A DNA stretch of 64,000 bases, from contig NZ_AP024322.1 of the NCBI RefSeq assembly GCF_018408855.1, positions 434,001-498,000 on the forward strand. Direction: 5' to 3'. Each line of letters starts with the position of its first letter. Positions within the stretch are counted from its first letter, which is position 1. This document shows positions 27,864 through 36,451 of the stretch, piece after piece. The notes under the pieces are model-generated. The model was given only the letters and a program-made list of their open reading frames with translations, had not been told where the DNA came from and ran no database searches. A program made the position numbers and the translations under genes. Origin of the DNA: Caballeronia sp. NK8 (GTDB lineage Bacteria > Pseudomonadota > Gammaproteobacteria > Burkholderiales > Burkholderiaceae).

Positions 27864-29207
27864 TCATGCCGTCTTCATGCCGATGACGCCGAGCGCGCCG
27901 TCGATGGCGTCCGAAAGCCGTTCGACGATCGTCTCGATCTGCGCGCTCGTCGTGATGAACGGCGGCGCGATAAGCACGTGATCGCCGATTCTGCCATCGA
28001 CGGTGCCGCCCATCGGATAGACCATCAGGCCGCGCTTCATCGCTTCGCTCTTGATGTGCGCGTGCAGCTTGTGCTTCGGATCGAACGGGGTCTTGCTGGC
28101 GCGATCCTGCACGAGTTCGACGCCGGTGAAGAGGCCACGTCCGCGCACATCGCCGATGAACGGATGATTCGCGTGACGCTCGCGCAATGCCGCGCGCAGT
28201 TGCTCGCCGCGCGCCTTCACGTTGTCGAGCAGGTTGTCTTCGGCGATGACCTTCTGCACTTCGAGCGCCGCCGCGCACGCCGTCGCGTGACCGATATACG
28301 TATGACCGTGCTGGAAGAAGCCCGAGCCGCCGACGATCGTATCGAAGATCTCGTTGCTGACGAGCGTCGCGCCGATCGGCTGATAGCCCGCGCCGAGGCC
28401 CTTGGCGATCGCGAGAATGTCGGGCGACACGCCGTCCTCCTCGCACGCGAACAGATAGCCGGTGCGGCCCATGCCCGACATCACTTCGTCGAGGATCAGC
28501 AGCACGCCGTACTTGTCGCAGACCGCGCGGATCTTGCGGAAGTATTCGCGCACTGGCGGCACCGCGCCCGCCGTCGCGCCGACGACCGTTTCCGCGACGA
28601 ACGCCGCCACCGATTCCGGCCCGAGTTCGAGAATCTTCGCTTCGAGTTCGTCGGCGAGGCGTTGCGCGAACGCAGCGTCGGTTTCGCCTGCCTGCTGCTC
28701 GCGATACGCGAAGCACGGCGTGACGTGATGCGCTTCGATCAGAATCGGCAGGAACGGCTCGCGCCGCCACGCGTTGCCGCCGATCGCGAGCGCGCCGAGC
28801 GTATTGCCGTGATAGCTCTGTCGACGCGCGATGAAGTGCCGCCGCGCCGCTTGCCCTTTCTCGACGAAATATTGGCGCCCGAGCTTGAGCGCCGCTTCCA
28901 TCGCCTCCGATCCGCCCGACACGAAATACACGTGACCGAGATTGTTGGGCGCGGCTTCGATGAGCCGGTCGGCGAGTTCCTCGGCCGGCTCGGTCGTGAA
29001 GAAGGACGTGTGCGCGTAGGGCAACTGCTGCACCTGGCGCTGAATGGCTTCGATCACGCGCGGATGGCTATGGCCGAGACACGAAACCGCCGCGCCGCCG
29101 CATGCGTCGATATAGCGTTTGCCGTTCGAATCGACGATCTCGATGCCGTCGCCGCGTACGGCGACGGGAAGCCTGGCGCGCGGCGCGCGATGAAATACCG
29201 TGGTCAT
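27864..29207 (-). CDS. Class III PLP-dependent aminotransferase
   Basis: 447 residues from ATG 29207 (AAGGCAGG just upstream). Fold-type I markers: CGGAAVSCLGHSHP (about 48), FVSGGSEAMEAAL (about 105), LILDEVMSGMGRTG (about 235) with the PLP aspartate, and AIAKGLGAGYQPIGA (about 267) with the Schiff-base lysine. Family members move amino groups from omega-amino acids or amines to pyruvate or ketoglutarate. It sits between a CMD-like gene and an RpiR regulator and has its own palindromic operator. Confidence 0.9.
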   Translation of the reverse strand: MTTVFHRAPRARLPVAVRGDGIEIVDSNGKRYIDACGGAAVSCLGHSHPRVIEAIQRQVQQLPYAHTSFFTTEPAEELADRLIEAAPNNLGHVYFVSGGSEAMEAALKLGRQYFVEKGQAARRHFIARRQSYHGNTLGALAIGGNAWRREPFLPILIEAHHVTPCFAYREQQAGETDAAFAQRLADELEAKILELGPESVAAFVAETVVGATAGAVPPVREYFRKIRAVCDKYGVLLILDEVMSGMGRTGYLFACEEDGVSPDILAIAKGLGAGYQPIGATLVSNEIFDTIVGGSGFFQHGHTYIGHATACAAALEVQKVIAEDNLLDNVKARGEQLRAALRERHANHPFIGDVRGRGLFTGVELVQDRASKTPFDPKHKLHAHIKSEAMKRGLMVYPMGGTVDGRIGDHVLIAPPFITTSAQIETIVERLSDAIDGALGVIGMKTA

Positions 29208-29261
29208 GGTGCCTGCCTTCGAATGCGCGTACAACACGCGATGCGTAATTCTAACGCCACA

Positions 29262-29275
29262 ACAACATATGTTGT
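29262..29275. promoter_or_regulatory. Palindromic operator upstream of the aminotransferase
   Basis: ACAACATATGTTGT is a perfect 14-base palindrome 55 bases before the aminotransferase start and 46 bases after the RpiR stop codon. It shares AACATATGTT with the arms at 26317 and 26346. Confidence 0.7.
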
Positions 29276-29320
29276 CAATGGCGAGCGTGCTATCCGCGGT
29301 GTTGCGAACGACGCGCCCGG

Positions 29321-30181
29321 CTAGTTTGCGGCGTAGGCGCCTTGCGAGTGGAGCGCGGCTTCGGCCTGTTCGAGATTGGCGATCGCGTCCTTGCCTTCGA
29401 GCGCGAGCAACTGCGCGACGAGCATCTCCGCGAGCGCCGATGCCGCGACGAGCGACGGAAAGAACGACGGCGATTCGTGCGCGAAGATCAGCGTGTGATC
29501 CGCGTTCAATGCAATGGGCGACACGGCGCTGTCGGTGAGCGCGATGAGTTTCGCGCCGCGCTCGATCGCCGCCTGCGCGACGCGCACCGCTTCGACCGAA
29601 TACGGCGCGAAGCTGACGACGACTGCGGCATGCCGCTTCTCGATGCCGCGCAGCTGCATTTCGAGCGTGCCGGCTTCACCGTTCACGAGGCTCACCGATG
29701 GGCGGAACAGGCGATAACCGTAGAGCAGACCGAACGCGATGGGATAGCACGACCGAAAGCCCGCGACGTGCACGTGCGACGCTTTCTTCAAGGTCTTCGC
29801 CGCGTCGATCACGCTGTCGGCGTTTTGCGCCAGCGTGAGTTCGAGATTGTGCGATTGCGCTTGTGCGAGGTCGCGGCCCAGATGAGTGTCGGCGCCGCCT
29901 TTGACTAGCGAGCGGGCGCGTGTCGTCAGTGGCTCGGGGCGCGTGCGCACGCGGCTCACGAAGATTTCGCGCAACTCGTTCCAGCCGGGGAAGCCGAGCT
30001 GTTGCGAGAGACGGACCATCGCGGCGGGCTGGACCTTCGCGCGTTCGGCGACCTTGCGCATCGAGAGGACGGCGACTTCGTCGGGATAGTCGAGCAGGAA
30101 GGCGGCGCCGGCCTGGAATTGCGGGCTCAGTTCAGGGAAACGGTCGCGGATGGTCGCGGCGAGTTGGTCGAAGGTGGGCAC
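29321..30181 (-). CDS. RpiR-type transcriptional regulator (HTH plus SIS domain)
   Basis: 286 residues from GTG 30181; the frame is open upstream to a TTG at 30259 with low-quality sequence. The N-terminal HTH (VLSMRKVAERAKVQPAAMVR, around residue 40) is followed by a SIS sugar/amine-phosphate domain (residues 115-260: HVHVAGFRSCYPIAFGLL, VVVSFAPYSVEAVRVA). It probably controls the aminotransferase-CMD unit and the binding-protein gene through the shared AACATATGTT sites. Confidence 0.87.
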   Translation of the reverse strand: MPTFDQLAATIRDRFPELSPQFQAGAAFLLDYPDEVAVLSMRKVAERAKVQPAAMVRLSQQLGFPGWNELREIFVSRVRTRPEPLTTRARSLVKGGADTHLGRDLAQAQSHNLELTLAQNADSVIDAAKTLKKASHVHVAGFRSCYPIAFGLLYGYRLFRPSVSLVNGEAGTLEMQLRGIEKRHAAVVVSFAPYSVEAVRVAQAAIERGAKLIALTDSAVSPIALNADHTLIFAHESPSFFPSLVAASALAEMLVAQLLALEGKDAIANLEQAEAALHSQGAYAAN

Positions 30182-30257
30182 GTTGATGTTTGATGAGGCG
30201 AACGTGCTATTTAAGCATGAGCGCGACGCGGGGCAGGCGGTCGCGTGAGTGCAAAGC

Positions 30258-30292
30258 AAAAAGCCGCTGTCCTTGTGGGACAGCGGCTTTTT
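30258..30292. terminator. Strong bidirectional terminator
   Basis: AAAAAGCCGCTGTCC, loop TTGT, GGGACAGCGGCTTTTT. It lies directly 3' of the tRNA-end fragment, as the original terminator of a minus-strand tRNA gene would. Confidence 0.9.
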
Positions 30293-30300
30293 CTTGAAAC

Positions 30301-30321
30301 TGGTGGCGAATCAGGGACTCG
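30301..30321 (-). other. tRNA 3'-end fragment, probable attachment site of the island
   Basis: Read on the minus strand, bases 30321-30301 end in GTCCCTGATTCGCCACCA: part of a T loop (CGAGT), the 3' half of a T stem, a 7-base acceptor strand, discriminator A and CCA. The rest of the tRNA is absent; the sequence upstream does not continue as TTCG. The fragment touches the terminator at 30258-30292 on one side and the recombinase region on the other. This is how tRNA-targeting islands look at the end that keeps the old 3' flank. The tRNA identity is not determined. Confidence 0.7.
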
Positions 30322-30515
30322 GGACGGCTACTATCAGAGCCCCAACCAGCTTGCGTTTCCGGCTGTTACACACCTACAGGATAGCAGCTGAAGGTAACAG
30401 GAGGAAGGATGAGATGTGGCAGCGAGCACATACCCAAACTAGCCGTTTCTGGTTGTCAATGACTTCTCAGATTCGTCAGATGGTTGGCCCTGACATCCTA
30501 TGGCCAAGTGGTGTT

Positions 30516-32498
30516 TCAGTGATTTAGCGCCGAGCCGATGGCGTTTAGATGCGCATCCAACCTATTAAAAGCGTCGTCCTGTCGGAGGTGCGCGTAGGCT
30601 CGCAGCACCGTTTCCAGCTTGTCGTGCAGAAGTTGAGCAACGGTGAGGAAGTCGTTGGGGTGCTTGCGAAGGTAATCGGTCGCTACCAAATGTCTTACCG
30701 CATGCGCCCCGAATCCTGGCGTCTGTGGAATGTGTTGGCGAGTGACCCTTCTCAACTGATTTCCCATCGTCTTGAATTTTGTTCCCGTTTTTGTGGGGAA
30801 CAGGAGCGAGCATGTTGGATTCTTTCGTACGAGTCGAGCCCGATACTCCATCACATACTCCTCGATTCGAGGTGCGAGAAAGGATGGAAGCGGAGCATCG
30901 TAATCTCTCTGGGCAGAATTTGGACTCGTCTTGAAGTCGTCAGCGTCGAAACGTAGTCGCCACCGCCCGTCTTCGCGTTGATGGAGGTTTCCGGTTCCTG
31001 CAGAGTTCCAGTTCATCAGAATGTAGTTCCGCGAGCGCAGAGGATTAGCCATAAGCATACTCAGCAGGAGCGCGTCCCGTTTGTGAATGGCTTCCTCAAG
31101 ACTTCCGGATGGCGATTGCGCAGAGAGATAATCCAGTGATTTAATCGCTTGGAAAAGCGGCGCAAGCGGTTCCGACAATACGAGCAGACCCTGAATCGGC
31201 TCATTGGGCTTACGCGACAAGTCGTTCGCTTCTGATTTCCATTGCGAGTAGAGACGGTGCGCTCGGGCACAGGTACTTACCCACTCACCATTTATAGTTT
31301 GGCCGGGCAACCTCGTCGCAAAATCTGGCTGCTGGGTAAGAAATCCGGTTTTGGGGTGGGTCAAGCTGGCACCGATTCCGCAGAATCCCCCATGGCCGTT
31401 ATGGACAGCCCCGTCTCCGCGTTCCGTCAAAAAGTTTAGGTAGCCATCAATCGCGCGGGGCACTGCGAACCAAGCCAGCGACTGAGCCTGCTCTTTCGGA
31501 AGGCCCAACCCGCCGTCCCGCTTAGGAAGCGCGAGATAACCAAAGAATGAGCGCAGCCGCTTCATCACAATATCAGCGGTCACGCATCCGCGATTATCTC
31601 GACGCGCGTAGGAGGGCACATCGGACGCGATTTTTGCGAGAGGCAGCATTCGCCATTTGCCTTTGCTGGCCCTTTCAAGAGCAGGACTGAGGCACGTTTT
31701 GTAATGGAAGAGACTTGCCCATTCCTCGGCAATGAAGGGCGACAGTTCCTCCTCTGGCATCCAGTATTGCTTCTGCACGTTTCTCTTTTGTCTCTCGCGA
31801 AAAGCTATTGAGGTCGCCGATTTTGACAAGTCGCGCGTGACCGTTGGGATTAGATGCACTAGGGCGTCGCGCTCAAGACCCAGAGCTTCTTCAATGCGGC
31901 GTACCGAGGGGTAGGCGCGCCTATTGGGGAATGCGCCTTTGAGCCATCGTGCAATTGCAGAGGTCGAAGCGCCGGCTTTCCGAGCTAGCGTTTTAGGTGC
32001 ACTCCCAGCGTTTGCGAGGGCCCGACGCAGCACTTGATGGAAGCTGCTTTCTGCCTTCGATTCAACTGCCTGCGTGGCTTTGGCGAGCAATTCCTCGACG
32101 GAGCGTTGCCAACCTCGAAGATGGCTGCGTCTGTCGCTTACGGTTCTCTCCGACAGTGATGAGGGCAAGGATTCAAGGTAAGAATCGCGCTTCTCAGCGT
32201 ACGCGGTGGTCATTTCTCGGCCGACCACCGCGTCATCGGTTTTCCCGCAAAACGCTAAAAACGAATGCAAAGTCGACAGATTGTTGCGGAAGACTTGCGT
32301 GTCCGCCGCATCAGATTCGTTTGCGTTCGCGTTGAGTCCGCTCTTCCGGTAAGCGATAAGGGTTTGATAGGTGATATGCAAGTCTGGCTCACTTGGATTA
32401 CCAATGAGCTGCCAGGCGTCGCCGCTGTCCTCGTTATGGCACAGCTTAACGTGGTAACGGAATGTTTTTACCTCATTGATTTCATTGCGATTTTTCAT
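30516..32498 (-). CDS. Tyrosine recombinase/integrase with internal XRE-like HTH
   Basis: 660 residues from ATG 32498, which has AGAGGA 4 bases upstream; a longer start at 32528 lacks one. The C-terminal catalytic domain shows Arg488 (NPLRSRN), Lys523 (DDFKTS), His599 and Arg602 (HAVRHL), His625 (LLHDKLE) and the nucleophile Tyr635 (VLRAYAHL). Residues 168-217 form an XRE/lambda-repressor-like HTH (LARKAGASTSAIARWLKG, then RRIEEALGLERD). It is about twice the usual phage integrase length. Its position beside the tRNA fragment makes it the likely integrase of the island. Confidence 0.88.
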   Translation of the reverse strand: MKNRNEINEVKTFRYHVKLCHNEDSGDAWQLIGNPSEPDLHITYQTLIAYRKSGLNANANESDAADTQVFRNNLSTLHSFLAFCGKTDDAVVGREMTTAYAEKRDSYLESLPSSLSERTVSDRRSHLRGWQRSVEELLAKATQAVESKAESSFHQVLRRALANAGSAPKTLARKAGASTSAIARWLKGAFPNRRAYPSVRRIEEALGLERDALVHLIPTVTRDLSKSATSIAFRERQKRNVQKQYWMPEEELSPFIAEEWASLFHYKTCLSPALERASKGKWRMLPLAKIASDVPSYARRDNRGCVTADIVMKRLRSFFGYLALPKRDGGLGLPKEQAQSLAWFAVPRAIDGYLNFLTERGDGAVHNGHGGFCGIGASLTHPKTGFLTQQPDFATRLPGQTINGEWVSTCARAHRLYSQWKSEANDLSRKPNEPIQGLLVLSEPLAPLFQAIKSLDYLSAQSPSGSLEEAIHKRDALLLSMLMANPLRSRNYILMNWNSAGTGNLHQREDGRWRLRFDADDFKTSPNSAQRDYDAPLPSFLAPRIEEYVMEYRARLVRKNPTCSLLFPTKTGTKFKTMGNQLRRVTRQHIPQTPGFGAHAVRHLVATDYLRKHPNDFLTVAQLLHDKLETVLRAYAHLRQDDAFNRLDAHLNAIGSALNH

Positions 32499-32601
32499 AT
32501 GTCCTCTGAGCATGTGCTTGGAAGGCATATGCTCGGCCGTCCGTTACGACACCTGCAGCACCATCGTTGACTGTTGATAGTGCTGGGTATAGGCAAAGAA
32601 C

Positions 32602-32847
32602 TTAAACGGATGACTCGTATACGATGGTCAGTAATGGTTGGCGTGACGTGTGCCGCGCCGCATTGATAGATTCGGCCAGCATGACAAGCGCGCAACCCTT
32701 GTGGTCATGGCGAATCGCCCTGAGCGTTACAAATGCAAGCCGCGCCGTTTTGGAATTTTGCAGCGCGCAGAGCACCTCGCGAGCCAGCCGTTCCCCGCTA
32801 CTAACCGCGATTCCATGGGCTACGACGAGACGGCCGTACCCCGGCAA
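32602..32847 (-). CDS. Hypothetical 81-residue protein in the integrase operon
   Basis: A TTG-started frame directly after the stop of the preceding interrupted gene (TGA TTG), 104 bases before the recombinase. The composition is ordinary for a globular protein (VAHGIAVSSGERLAREVL; FVTLRAIRHDHKGCALVM). No recognised domain. The opposite strand frame over the same bases is Arg-rich and less likely. A moderately supported gene. Confidence 0.45.
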   Translation of the reverse strand: MPGYGRLVVAHGIAVSSGERLAREVLCALQNSKTARLAFVTLRAIRHDHKGCALVMLAESINAARHTSRQPLLTIVYESSV

Positions 32848-33081
32848 TCAGCGGTAGTCGGCATGCCTTGCGAGAAAAAGCTCCGCGACCGCGCCCATGC
32901 TTTCAATCGCGTACCGCGCCTCGCTATCAGTGACCGACGCTTCCTACGGAAGACCGCGCCCAGTGTCCTCCTTGTTGCGAAGGCGATTCAGTGAAACCGC
33001 GAGGTTAAACATCGGCCTATCAAGCTGCCGCTGAACGGGTTTCACCTTCGGCAGCTGCCGAGCGGGGATGGGCAACGCCAA
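32848..33081 (-). pseudogene. Small gene interrupted by an in-frame amber codon
   Basis: A minus-strand frame open from 33141 reads from a possible TTG at 33081 (MALPIPARQLPKVKPVQRQ) through RPMFNLAVSLNRLRNKEDTG and GRGLP, meets TAG at 32944-32946, and goes on in the same frame as EASVTDSEARYAIESMG to LARHADYR and TGA at 32848-32850. Both halves look like protein, so I read it as one gene of about 77 residues with a nonsense mutation. Two separate tiny genes or stop read-through cannot be excluded. Confidence 0.45.
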
Positions 33082-33134
33082 ACCGAACGTAAGAAGACGG
33101 CCGCCAAAAGCCCCTCGAAATTCTTGCTGGCAGG

Positions 33135-33248
33135 TTATCCCTTAATGCGCTCGGTCAGAACATGAGCCGCTGCTGCCTCGAGGAGGTCCTTTTCCGTTCG
33201 TGTTATCGAAGCGGCATCGGGAGCACCCGCTTTTCGCGCGTTGAACAT
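33135..33248 (-). CDS. Tiny 37-residue open frame
   Basis: It begins ATGTTCAACGCG and encodes a short helical, Ala-rich peptide (EKDLLEAAAAHVLTERIKG at the end). No clear ribosome site. It is placed between the XRE gene and the interrupted gene on the same strand. Weak support. Confidence 0.3.
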   Translation of the reverse strand: MFNARKAGAPDAASITRTEKDLLEAAAAHVLTERIKG

Positions 33249-33327
33249 AGGCGCTTCGTGCTCGCGTGAGCTACGTCCCGGAGAGACCGTCGAGCAGCAA
33301 GCGGGCTTCTGCCAAGTTGGGGATGCT

Positions 33328-33567
33328 CTACAACTCTGGGTGCCGCTCCCGCGTTTCCTCCGCGAGCTTAAAAAGCCGCGAAAGCGGCACCTCGAGAGCA
33401 TCAGAAATGCGCTCCAGCGTGTCGAATTTTGGCGGTCTCAAAGCGGTTTCAACGGCGCTCAGAACGGTCGGATGAAGGCCTGCTATCTCCGCAAGTTGCG
33501 CTTGCGTGATTTTCCGTAATTTTCGTTCCGCGACAACCGCTAGGCCGAAAGCCTTGCTCAACTGCAT
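33328..33567 (-). CDS. XRE-family transcriptional regulator
   Basis: 79 residues. The helix-turn-helix spans residues 18-55 (ITQAQLAEIAGLHPTVLSAV) followed by the typical DTLERISDALEVPLSRLF helix. It stops with TAG, but the same frame stays open for 18 more plausible codons (SIPNLAEARLLLDGLSG) to a second TAG. First gene of the small minus-strand series that leads to the recombinase, so it may control integration. Confidence 0.75.
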   Translation of the reverse strand: MQLSKAFGLAVVAERKLRKITQAQLAEIAGLHPTVLSAVETALRPPKFDTLERISDALEVPLSRLFKLAEETRERHPEL

Positions 33568-33803
33568 GCAAATTTTAGAAATTATCGTGATGCGAGCAGT
33601 GTCGGGCTAAAAAGTCCTTGCGTACACAGCGTAAGTGCATAGAATTATGCTTAAGTGCAAAGTCAACCGAAAATCCGCGATTTTCTTGGCACATAAGCAG
33701 GCTGCGACAGGGCGTCACCGGTTCCATTGCTCTGAACGGTCGGCTTTTAGGTTGGCGAGCTTTTCAATATCACTGGCCGGCAAAGGCGTTTGATGGAGAA
33801 CTG

Positions 33804-34319
33804 ATGGGACCCGTGCACCTTCACTACGCCCCTGCTACCACGAGAACGATGATGGCGCGAGTCGGCGCTTACATCACGGTTGACGTCGAAGGGGAACGCT
33901 ATCGACTTTCGCCGCACGAAATGCCAGGTGAAGTCGAATGGCGCATCGACTTCATTCGATGGCTCATCCTCCGCACCTTTCATCAAGTCAGTGGACTGCC
34001 GGCAGCGAAGCGCGTCCAGACGCTCGTCAGCCTTGAAGTGGACTTGATGCGGAAGACGAACCTCCACCCCTACGAAGCGGAGGCTGTGGTCAGGGGCGCT
34101 TTGCACACACTCGATGAATACACTGCAGACGAGATTGCTGACATGAGTTCGAAACGGTCGTTCTATGACTCCAAGGTCGAGAGTGAAGGAGCCGTTCTTA
34201 TTGCGCGTTATCTCGACCTAGTTAGAAGCTACGGCAGGAAGAAGGATGAGATGGCTGTTGAGCGACATCCCGACGCGTCTCCGACGGACTGGCTTTGGGG
34301 GCAATTCCTTGATTGGTGA
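33804..34319 (+). CDS. Hypothetical protein, first gene of a cargo group
   Basis: 171 residues from ATG 33804 with GGAGAA 4 bases upstream; the frame extends to 33618 but without a ribosome site. The N-terminus is beta-rich (ARVGAYITVDVEGERYRL), the rest helical (VEWRIDFIRWLILRTFHQVS). No known domain. The metallophosphoesterase gene follows 146 bases later. Confidence 0.6.
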   Translation: MGPVHLHYAPATTRTMMARVGAYITVDVEGERYRLSPHEMPGEVEWRIDFIRWLILRTFHQVSGLPAAKRVQTLVSLEVDLMRKTNLHPYEAEAVVRGALHTLDEYTADEIADMSSKRSFYDSKVESEGAVLIARYLDLVRSYGRKKDEMAVERHPDASPTDWLWGQFLDW

Positions 34320-34465
34320 CAGCCATCTCGGTGGGCGAGTATCGAGCGCCAGCTTTCACCGAAGACGCGCATAACACACCGATTTTTGCGCGCACTCCGG
34401 TCAATGCTCCAAGTATTAGACTCCGCTCGCGCCGATTTCCGACTTCGTCTTGACGTGATTGAGCT

Positions 34466-35308
34466 ATGCGAATCCAGATTGCTTCCGCCCTACATCTCGA
34501 ATTGCTTTCAGACTCTTTTCCCGGCGAGACACTCATTCGACCCGCCCATGAAGCTGACGTCCTCGTGCTTGCAGGCGATATCGCTCACGGAAGCGGCGTC
34601 GTAGGTTTGTTCGGACGGTGGCCGGTACCTGTCCTCTTCGTTGCCGGCAATCACGAGTTCTATCACGGCCGCATCGAGGCTACGCTGGACAGCATCCGTA
34701 CTAAGGCGGCCGGGACCTCCGTGCGCTTTCTTGAAAGAGAAGTTGCCGACTTTGGCGGCACGAGATTTTTGGGCTGCACCCTATGGACTGACTATTTGCT
34801 GAACGGCGCGGAGTTGCAAACAACGGCGATGAAGGAAGCTGCTCGATTCATTCGAGACCATCGAGTCATCCGGATGAACTCGGGCGACCGCTTTCTGCCC
34901 GAGGATGCACTCGAGAATCACCGTAAATCACGTGCTTGGCTGCAAGAGCAACTCGCTACGCCATACGACGGCACAACGATTGTTGTCACTCATCACGCGC
35001 CACATGCGAACTCCGTCCACCCGCGGCATCTGAGGTCTTTGCTTGGTGGCCAAGGCGACAATCTAAACGCGGCGTTCGCAAGTGATGTGACCGAGCTTCT
35101 CGAGCAAGCTGACCTTTGGATTCACGGCCACGTTCAAGATAGCTTCCGCTATCAGATTAACGGTTGCCACGTCGTCGCAAATCCGGCTGGCTATGTGAGA
35201 GGCCGATTTAAGCTCTCAAATGTTGCGGGCTTGAAGTTTGAGAATCCGGACTTCGAGTTAGCATGTGTCGTCGACACAGCCGACCTCAGTCGGCTCAGCA
35301 GCGGTTGA
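34466..35308 (+). CDS. Calcineurin-like metallophosphoesterase
   Basis: 280 residues. Metal-site motifs in order: the first D-x-H is changed to SALHLE (residue 7), LAGDIAHG (about 35), VAGNHEFYHG (about 58), VVTHHAPHA (about 172) and WIHGHVQDSF (about 216). The altered first motif lacks the usual Asp but keeps the His. Family members cut phosphodiesters of nucleotides or nucleic acids. It is 15 bases upstream of the 365-residue gene, so the two are probably co-transcribed. Confidence 0.8.
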   Translation: MRIQIASALHLELLSDSFPGETLIRPAHEADVLVLAGDIAHGSGVVGLFGRWPVPVLFVAGNHEFYHGRIEATLDSIRTKAAGTSVRFLEREVADFGGTRFLGCTLWTDYLLNGAELQTTAMKEAARFIRDHRVIRMNSGDRFLPEDALENHRKSRAWLQEQLATPYDGTTIVVTHHAPHANSVHPRHLRSLLGGQGDNLNAAFASDVTELLEQADLWIHGHVQDSFRYQINGCHVVANPAGYVRGRFKLSNVAGLKFENPDFELACVVDTADLSRLSSG

Positions 35309-35323
35309 AGCGAAGGAGTTCTG

Positions 35324-36421
35324 ATGAAAGTTTCGACGCTGATTGCAAATTTAAGCGAGTTGGACCAGGACGCAGAGGTGCTGTTGCTCTCTGGGCCTGC
35401 TGACATCTCCGGCGCAGACCAGTTACGTCGCGTCGAACAGCAAGACGATTGGCGATGTGAAGTCCATTTTCGCGACGACGGACTCTCGCAATCGCTCTAC
35501 ACACCGAACTCCTTCGGTCAAAGCATGGGCTTCGATGAAGAATACGACAGAACCGTGCATGGACCGGTCGTCCTGCTTGCGGCGTACAACGCGAATTTAG
35601 ACCACATGTACGTCAACGACTTCGAACCCAAGGGCGGAAAGCTCAGTCAAGAATGGCTTGATAGCGAAGTTTTGCATAACCGGCGAGAGATGCTAGAAGA
35701 CGGCCGCCTCATTTCGCGTGAATTGCTGATGCGGCTCCTCGACGTAAATCACGAACAGCTGGAAGTCCTCGTAGAGCAAGGCCGCATCTTTGCCGTCATC
35801 ATCGACGGAGTGCCGTACTACCCGAGCATTTTTGCAAACCCGAGAGTAAATGCAGTGCGTTTGCAGTCAATCTGTCGGCTGCTTCAACCTATTTCAAATA
35901 CTTGCAAGCTCGACTTCCTGCTATCAGCGTGGGGCCACCTCGGTGCACGTCGTCCGATTGAAATGTTTGACGATGAAAAAGACTATAAGCGGGTTCGTCA
36001 GTCGGCGGCGGTGCGGGTGCAGGAGTCCACGAGAACTGTCATCAAAATTTTTCAGGGTCACCATGCGTCGCTTCCGCAAGCAGAGCCGCTCTACACCGCG
36101 GCAGCGGAGATTGAGCCTCGCCGGCCTCTCTGGTCTCGTGCTCGAGCGACGTTGAGCGAATTCGGTTACCAGTTCCCCTATGCGCCGTATCCGAGCTCAA
36201 GTCTTTTTACCGCCTTTGTAGAAAGGCACTTCGAAGGAACGTCCGACGGTGTGTTGGAAGGCGGTGTTTGTGTCCATTACGATGAGCAAACTTGGCGAAT
36301 TCTGGCCGTATGGCCGGCGGTTCCATCAGAGATGAATGAACCGAGTTTATGCGAGGAGCAGGACGTTGTGTCTGTCGCAAAGGCTGCGTTTGAGTATCTC
36401 AAAAAGCTAGGCACGACCTGA
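35324..36421 (+). CDS. Unknown protein with a possible ParS/MbcA-like segment
   Basis: 365 residues, AAGGAG upstream of ATG 35324. Residues 120-240 include helices ending in LLSAWGHLGARRPIEMFDDE and KDYKRVRQSAA, reminiscent of the toxin-binding domain of Xre/ParS/MbcA antitoxins (leucine-glycine-x-x-x-P-I/L then a short helix). The N-terminal part looks like an acidic beta domain (AEVLLLSGPADIS) that occurs alone in phage-like proteins. Function unknown; partner of the metallophosphoesterase by position. Confidence 0.55.
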   Translation: MKVSTLIANLSELDQDAEVLLLSGPADISGADQLRRVEQQDDWRCEVHFRDDGLSQSLYTPNSFGQSMGFDEEYDRTVHGPVVLLAAYNANLDHMYVNDFEPKGGKLSQEWLDSEVLHNRREMLEDGRLISRELLMRLLDVNHEQLEVLVEQGRIFAVIIDGVPYYPSIFANPRVNAVRLQSICRLLQPISNTCKLDFLLSAWGHLGARRPIEMFDDEKDYKRVRQSAAVRVQESTRTVIKIFQGHHASLPQAEPLYTAAAEIEPRRPLWSRARATLSEFGYQFPYAPYPSSSLFTAFVERHFEGTSDGVLEGGVCVHYDEQTWRILAVWPAVPSEMNEPSLCEEQDVVSVAKAAFEYLKKLGTT

Positions 36422-36451
36422 GCGCCATCACAAAACAGCGGGAGGTAAATC

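Noticed and set aside
27183..29324. A 713-codon plus-strand open frame opposite the aminotransferase and CMD gene
   Set aside because: Composition is antisense-like and it runs through the palindromic operator; the minus-strand proteins are clear.
32650..32994. A 114-codon plus-strand frame (MPRRIDRFGQHDKR) beside the recombinase
   Set aside because: Very Arg-rich and antisense to the better-looking minus-strand small genes; no ribosome site.
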